Below are positions 6,088 to 8,360 of a stretch of 8,360 nucleotides of DNA, piece by piece. Source of the stretch: Methylovirgula sp. Lineage in GTDB: Bacteria > Pseudomonadota > Alphaproteobacteria > Rhizobiales > Beijerinckiaceae. Each line of letters opens with the position of its first letter. The stretch's first letter is position 1. Made by a program: the position numbers and the translations under genes. The DNA lies in assembly GCA_030040215.1 (NCBI GenBank), contig JASHUD010000044.1:1-8360 (forward strand), in the 5' to 3' direction. Under the pieces are notes generated by a model that ran no database searches, was not told where the DNA came from, and was given only the letters and a program-made list of their open reading frames with translations.

Positions 6088-6326
6088 CCGCTGTGCCGAG
6101 AAGGTTCGATTCGTCGTTAACGCGGCCTTCACCATAACCGAAAAAATTCTTGCCTCGACGTGCAAGGCGCCGCCTACCGGAATTTTCAAGCAAAAACCGC
6201 GCGATGGCAAGGAAAGACTTCGCTCGGGAGCGGCAAGCGACGGCTTGCATCCAAAAGAATCGACCCTCCAATCCGCATTCCGCGACGCCGCCAGCCGGCA
6301 GGATTATAAGTTCCTACGAGATAGCA

Positions 6327-6701
6327 ATGCATCCGGCAGATAAAGCTCAAATTCTTGCCGCGCCCGCCCGGCTCGACCCCATCCATCTTGCCGCGCAGAC
6401 CGGCGGCGACCTTCTATTGCAACGTGATCTTTTGCACCTTTTCGTCGGCCAGTCCGCCAAATTAATGGCAGCCATGCGAATCGCCAGTCCCCGGGGCGCC
6501 GCCGATCTCGCTCATAAGCTCAGCGGCTCGGCGCGGGCGATCGGGGCCTTCGAGCTTGCCGAAGCCGCCGGCAAACTGGAGGGCACGCTTGCCGGCGAAG
6601 AAGCGCAAACCGCGCTCGAATCCGTGGTGGTCGCGCTCGGTAGAACGCTGGGCGCCATCGAAGCTTATCTGAGCGAGCTTTCGTCGCAGCCCGCGCCTTA
6701 G
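6327..6701 (+). CDS. Single-domain HPt (histidine phosphotransfer) protein
   Basis: 124 residues, probably cytosolic. HPt proteins relay phosphate between receiver domains of hybrid kinases and response regulators through one histidine. Here the motif AHKLSGSARAIGA (62-74) carries the candidate phospho-acceptor H63, followed by FELAEAAGKLE; this is the HPt helix-pair signature (H-K-L-x-G-x-A...G). Residues 29-50 (LLLQRDLLHLFVGQSAKLMAAM) form the preceding helix, and the C-terminus is also helical. There is no kinase or receiver domain, so partners lie elsewhere. ATG 6327 was chosen because the earlier in-frame ATG (6150) adds an Arg/Pro-rich, family-unlike extension; a modest GAG precedes 6327 by about 7 nt. 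The divergent position from the polar-growth gene hints at a cell-cycle or polarity phosphorelay, but co-regulation is inference. HPt call confident. Confidence 0.9.
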   Translation: MHPADKAQILAAPARLDPIHLAAQTGGDLLLQRDLLHLFVGQSAKLMAAMRIASPRGAADLAHKLSGSARAIGAFELAEAAGKLEGTLAGEEAQTALESVVVALGRTLGAIEAYLSELSSQPAP

Positions 6702-6736
6702 CCTCTTCCCGACCTGCGTGAGAAATGGAATGCATC

Positions 6737-6754
6737 CGCCCCGAACCGGGGGCG
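6737..6754 (+). other. GC-rich hairpin between the HPt and ferredoxin genes
   Basis: A perfect 6-bp stem (CGCCCC / GGGGCG) with a 6-nt loop lies 36 bp after the HPt stop codon. It may be the HPt terminator, but no T-run follows. A second small hairpin (CTCTT-CAGT-AAGAG, 6795-6808) stands closer to the ferredoxin gene. Confidence 0.35.
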
Positions 6755-6849
6755 AATATCCTTCCGGCAAAGACAAGGCTGTTCAACGGGAAAGCTCTTC
6801 AGTAAGAGAGAGCCCGAGCGCTGCTCCCTGCGATCCCGAGCGACCATCT

Positions 6850-7170
6850 ATGATCAAAATCACCTTCATCGATTCGTTTGGCGAAAAGCGGACGGTCGAG
6901 GCGGAAGAAGGTTCGACCGTCATGGAAACCGCGATCCGCAATTCCGTCCCCGAGATCACCGCCGAATGCGGCGGCGCTTGCGCCTGCGCGACCTGCCATG
7001 TCTATGTCGATGAAGCCTTTTTGCCGTTGACGGGCGGGCCCAGCCCGCAGGAAGAGGATATGCTCGATTTTGCCTATGGAACGCAGGCCAATTCGCGGCT
7101 TTCCTGCCAGATTAAGGTGACGCCGGAACTCGACGGACTCATCGTCACGACCCCGCAGCGTCAAGGCTGA
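6850..7170 (+). CDS. [2Fe-2S] ferredoxin, adrenodoxin/vertebrate type
   Basis: 106 residues, soluble. It is a one-electron carrier with a [2Fe-2S] cluster. Ligands are C40, C46, C49 and C86 (C-x5-C-x2-C-x36-C) in AECGGACACATCH and RLSCQI; the extra C44 lies inside the cluster loop. The N-terminal ITFID...RTVEAEEGSTVMETA pattern is typical of the adrenodoxin/putidaredoxin/Isc-Fdx group, rather than of plant-type ferredoxins with C-x4-C-x2-C. ATG 6850 gives the normal family length; its Shine-Dalgarno is weak. It precedes a ferredoxin-NADP+ reductase by 93 bp on the same strand, the obvious electron donor. From memory, Rhodopseudomonas palustris has a similar ferredoxin close to its TrxR-like FNR. 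The acceptor (P450, Fe-S assembly or other oxygenase) is not visible. Family call very confident. Confidence 0.97.
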   Translation: MIKITFIDSFGEKRTVEAEEGSTVMETAIRNSVPEITAECGGACACATCHVYVDEAFLPLTGGPSPQEEDMLDFAYGTQANSRLSCQIKVTPELDGLIVTTPQRQG

Positions 7171-7177
7171 GCCGGGC

Positions 7178-7251
7178 GTCGGACGGAGGCGCGACAAAAA
7201 TCCGGTTGCGGCGCCCCATCTTTCACGCCACCGAACGCGTCCGACCTTTTT
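7178..7251 (+). terminator. Inverted repeat with T-run between ferredoxin and reductase genes
   Basis: GTCGGACG (7178-7185) is repeated inverted as CGTCCGAC (7238-7245), followed by a T5 run (7247-7251). The 52-nt loop is long for an intrinsic terminator. The T-run ends at the reductase ribosome site, so the element could act as a partial terminator or attenuator, or as a leader structure. Modest evidence. Confidence 0.35.
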
Positions 7252-7252
7252 C

Positions 7253-7257
7253 AGGAG
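7253..7257 (+). promoter_or_regulatory. Ribosome binding site of the reductase gene
   Basis: AGGAG lies 6 nt before ATG 7264. It is the strongest Shine-Dalgarno in the window and fixes the start. Confidence 0.85.
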
Positions 7258-7263
7258 CAGTTT

Positions 7264-8301
7264 ATGGGAGAAAGCATAAAGACCGACGTTGTGATCGTGG
7301 GGGCCGGCCCGACCGCCTTGTTCACGGTCTTCGAACTCGGTCTCCTCGACATCAAGGCGCATCTCATCGACGTGCTGCCGCGCGCCGGCGGCCAGTGCGC
7401 CGAACTCTATCCGGAAAAGCCGATCTACGACATTCCCGGCCATCCGATGATTACCGGCGACGGCATTGTCGAAAAGCTGCTCGCCCAGATCGAGCCGTTC
7501 CATCCGACCTTTCATTTCGAGCAAATGGTCACCGAACTCGAAGTGCTGGGCGCACACGAAGCGCCGGCCTTCCGCGTCAAGACCGACGCGGAGCGCACGT
7601 TCGAATGCAAATCGGTGATCGTCGCGGCGGGCGGCGGCTCATTCCAGCCGAAGAAGCCGCCGATCGAGGGCATCGAAGCCTACGAGCAGAAGTCCGTTTT
7701 CTATGCGGTGCGCAAGATGGAGGACTTCCGCGACAAGAACGTGGTCATCGTCGGAGGCGGCGATTCGGCGCTCGACTGGACCTTGAACTTGCAGCCGATT
7801 GCCAAACGTCTGACGCTGGTGCATCGGCGTGACGAGTTCCGTGCCGCGCCGCATTCCGTCAAGGCGATGCGCGACCTCGTCTCCGCCGGCAAGATGGAGC
7901 TGCGGATCGGCCAGATCCTGGCGCTTTCGGGCGAGGACGGCCAACTTGCCGCGGCGCAGATCAAGAGCGCCAAGGGCGAAGTGGACGAGCTCGCCGTCGA
8001 ACGGCTCGTTCCTTTCTTCGGGCTCACCATGAAGCTCGGCCCGGTCGCCGAATGGGGGCTGAACCTCCACGAGAATCTGATCCCGGTCGATACGGCGCGA
8101 TTTGAGACGAACGTGCGGGGCATTTTCGCGATCGGCGATATCAACCATTATCCGGGAAAGCTCAAACTCATCCTCTGCGGATTCCACGAAGGCGCGCTCG
8201 CCGCGCAGAAGGTCTATCACTACGTCTATCCGGACAAGAAGCTCGTCTTCCAATACACGACGTCCTCGACGAGCCTGCAGAAGAAGCTCGGCGTGGCTTA
8301 G
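7264..8301 (+). CDS. Ferredoxin/flavodoxin-NADP+ reductase, thioredoxin-reductase-like
   Basis: 345 residues, the usual size. This FAD enzyme moves electrons between NADPH and ferredoxin or flavodoxin. The FAD-binding fold opens at DVVIVGAGPTALF (8-20) and AGGQCAELYPEKPIYDIPG (41-59) follows. The NADPH domain carries GGGDSALDW (164-172) and HRRDEFR (187-193), the latter binding the 2'-phosphate. FAIGDIN (288-294) closes the FAD domain. No redox CxxC occurs where thioredoxin reductase has one, and the C-terminal extension YTTSSTSLQKKLGV is the signature of TrxR-like FNRs (Bacillus YumC, Chlorobium FNR, R. palustris FNR) that stacks over the flavin. The third position of the dinucleotide motif is Ala18 rather than the usual Gly (GAGPxG). 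It follows the ferredoxin gene by 93 bp with its own strong ribosome site. Very confident. Confidence 0.97.
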   Translation: MGESIKTDVVIVGAGPTALFTVFELGLLDIKAHLIDVLPRAGGQCAELYPEKPIYDIPGHPMITGDGIVEKLLAQIEPFHPTFHFEQMVTELEVLGAHEAPAFRVKTDAERTFECKSVIVAAGGGSFQPKKPPIEGIEAYEQKSVFYAVRKMEDFRDKNVVIVGGGDSALDWTLNLQPIAKRLTLVHRRDEFRAAPHSVKAMRDLVSAGKMELRIGQILALSGEDGQLAAAQIKSAKGEVDELAVERLVPFFGLTMKLGPVAEWGLNLHENLIPVDTARFETNVRGIFAIGDINHYPGKLKLILCGFHEGALAAQKVYHYVYPDKKLVFQYTTSSTSLQKKLGVA

Positions 8302-8323
8302 CTCCGACCGTAAGGGAAAACCG

Positions 8324-8355
8324 CCTGCGATCGACGTAGGTCTCGATCGCGCAGG
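8324..8355 (+). terminator. Hairpin downstream of the reductase gene
   Basis: CCTGCG-ATCGA (8324-8334) pairs with TCGAT-CG-CGCAGG (8343-8355): 11 bp with a 2-nt bulge (8348-8349) and an 8-nt loop, starting 22 bp after the stop codon. No T-run is seen before the window ends, so it may be a terminator without one, or one whose tail is cut off. Confidence 0.5.
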
Positions 8356-8360
8356 ATCGC

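Larger units (their letters stand above)
5972..6326. other. Divergent intergenic region between the coiled-coil gene and the HPt gene
   Basis: These 355 bp hold no gene that I can support. On the minus strand there is a possible promoter, two short dyads and a ribosome site, listed separately. Two GANTC sites (6108-6112 and 6257-6261) could be CcrM methylation targets but are no more than chance predicts. A TATAAG at 6305-6310 is the best -10-like string for the HPt gene but lacks a convincing -35. The in-frame extension upstream of the HPt start (6150-6326) is rich in Arg and Pro and does not look coding. Confidence 0.7.

Noticed and set aside
6108..6261. GANTC sites as evidence of CcrM-controlled expression
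   Set aside because: Two sites in about 350 bp is near chance expectation, and neither overlaps a firm promoter.
6150..6326. 59-codon N-terminal extension of the HPt gene
   Set aside because: Its composition (Arg, Pro, Ser) is unlike the domain, it would consume the divergent promoter region, and ATG 6327 gives a complete HPt domain.
6718..6849. 44-codon N-terminal extension of the ferredoxin gene
   Set aside because: It covers two hairpins and has no targeting or domain features; adrenodoxin-type bacterial ferredoxins start just before the first beta strand, as at ATG 6850.

Overview
The window looks like chromosomal DNA of an alphaproteobacterium, most probably a member of the Hyphomicrobiales (Rhizobiales). 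The DNA is GC-rich. It encodes a very large coiled-coil protein of the polar 'growth pole ring' (GPR/RgsE-like) type, a family I know only from this order. It also has an alphaproteobacterial type A RNase P RNA, a thioredoxin-reductase-like ferredoxin-NADP+ reductase of the Rhodopseudomonas/Bradyrhizobium kind, and the palindromic 'cgtcattgcg...' dispersed repeat often seen in these genomes. The species cannot be fixed from the sequence.

Layout, left to right. (1) 1-230, +: the C-terminal end of an HNH endonuclease-type protein, cut by the window edge. (2) 340-409: a palindrome with two perfect 30-nt arms, lying 5 bp beyond the stop codon of the next gene. (3) 415-1167, -: an AmpD/AmiD-type N-acetylmuramoyl-L-alanine amidase with a C-terminal peptidoglycan-binding domain. 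(4) about 1294-1676, +: rnpB, divergent from the amidase, with a readable promoter. (5) 1689-1799: a second, enlarged and internally nested copy of the palindrome, again 5 bp from a stop codon. (6) 1805-5971, -: a 1388-residue, cysteine-free membrane-anchored coiled-coil protein with four 33-residue tandem repeats and at least 26 gapless 11-residue repeats. (7) 5972-6326: a 355-bp divergent regulatory region. (8) 6327-6701, +: a small HPt phosphotransfer protein. (9) 6850-7170, +: an adrenodoxin-type [2Fe-2S] ferredoxin. (10) 7264-8301, +: a TrxR-like ferredoxin/flavodoxin-NADP+ reductase, followed by a hairpin.

Functional reading. The amidase, the GPR-like protein and perhaps the HPt protein fit cell-wall growth and cell-cycle control. 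The ferredoxin and reductase form a likely electron-transfer pair (NADPH to FAD to [2Fe-2S] to unknown acceptors). Most of the window is core-genome. I see no clear defence island or wholly new multi-gene system. The most unusual features are the periodic architecture of the giant coiled-coil protein, the two palindromic elements placed identically against stop codons, and paired dyads in the leader of the giant gene.
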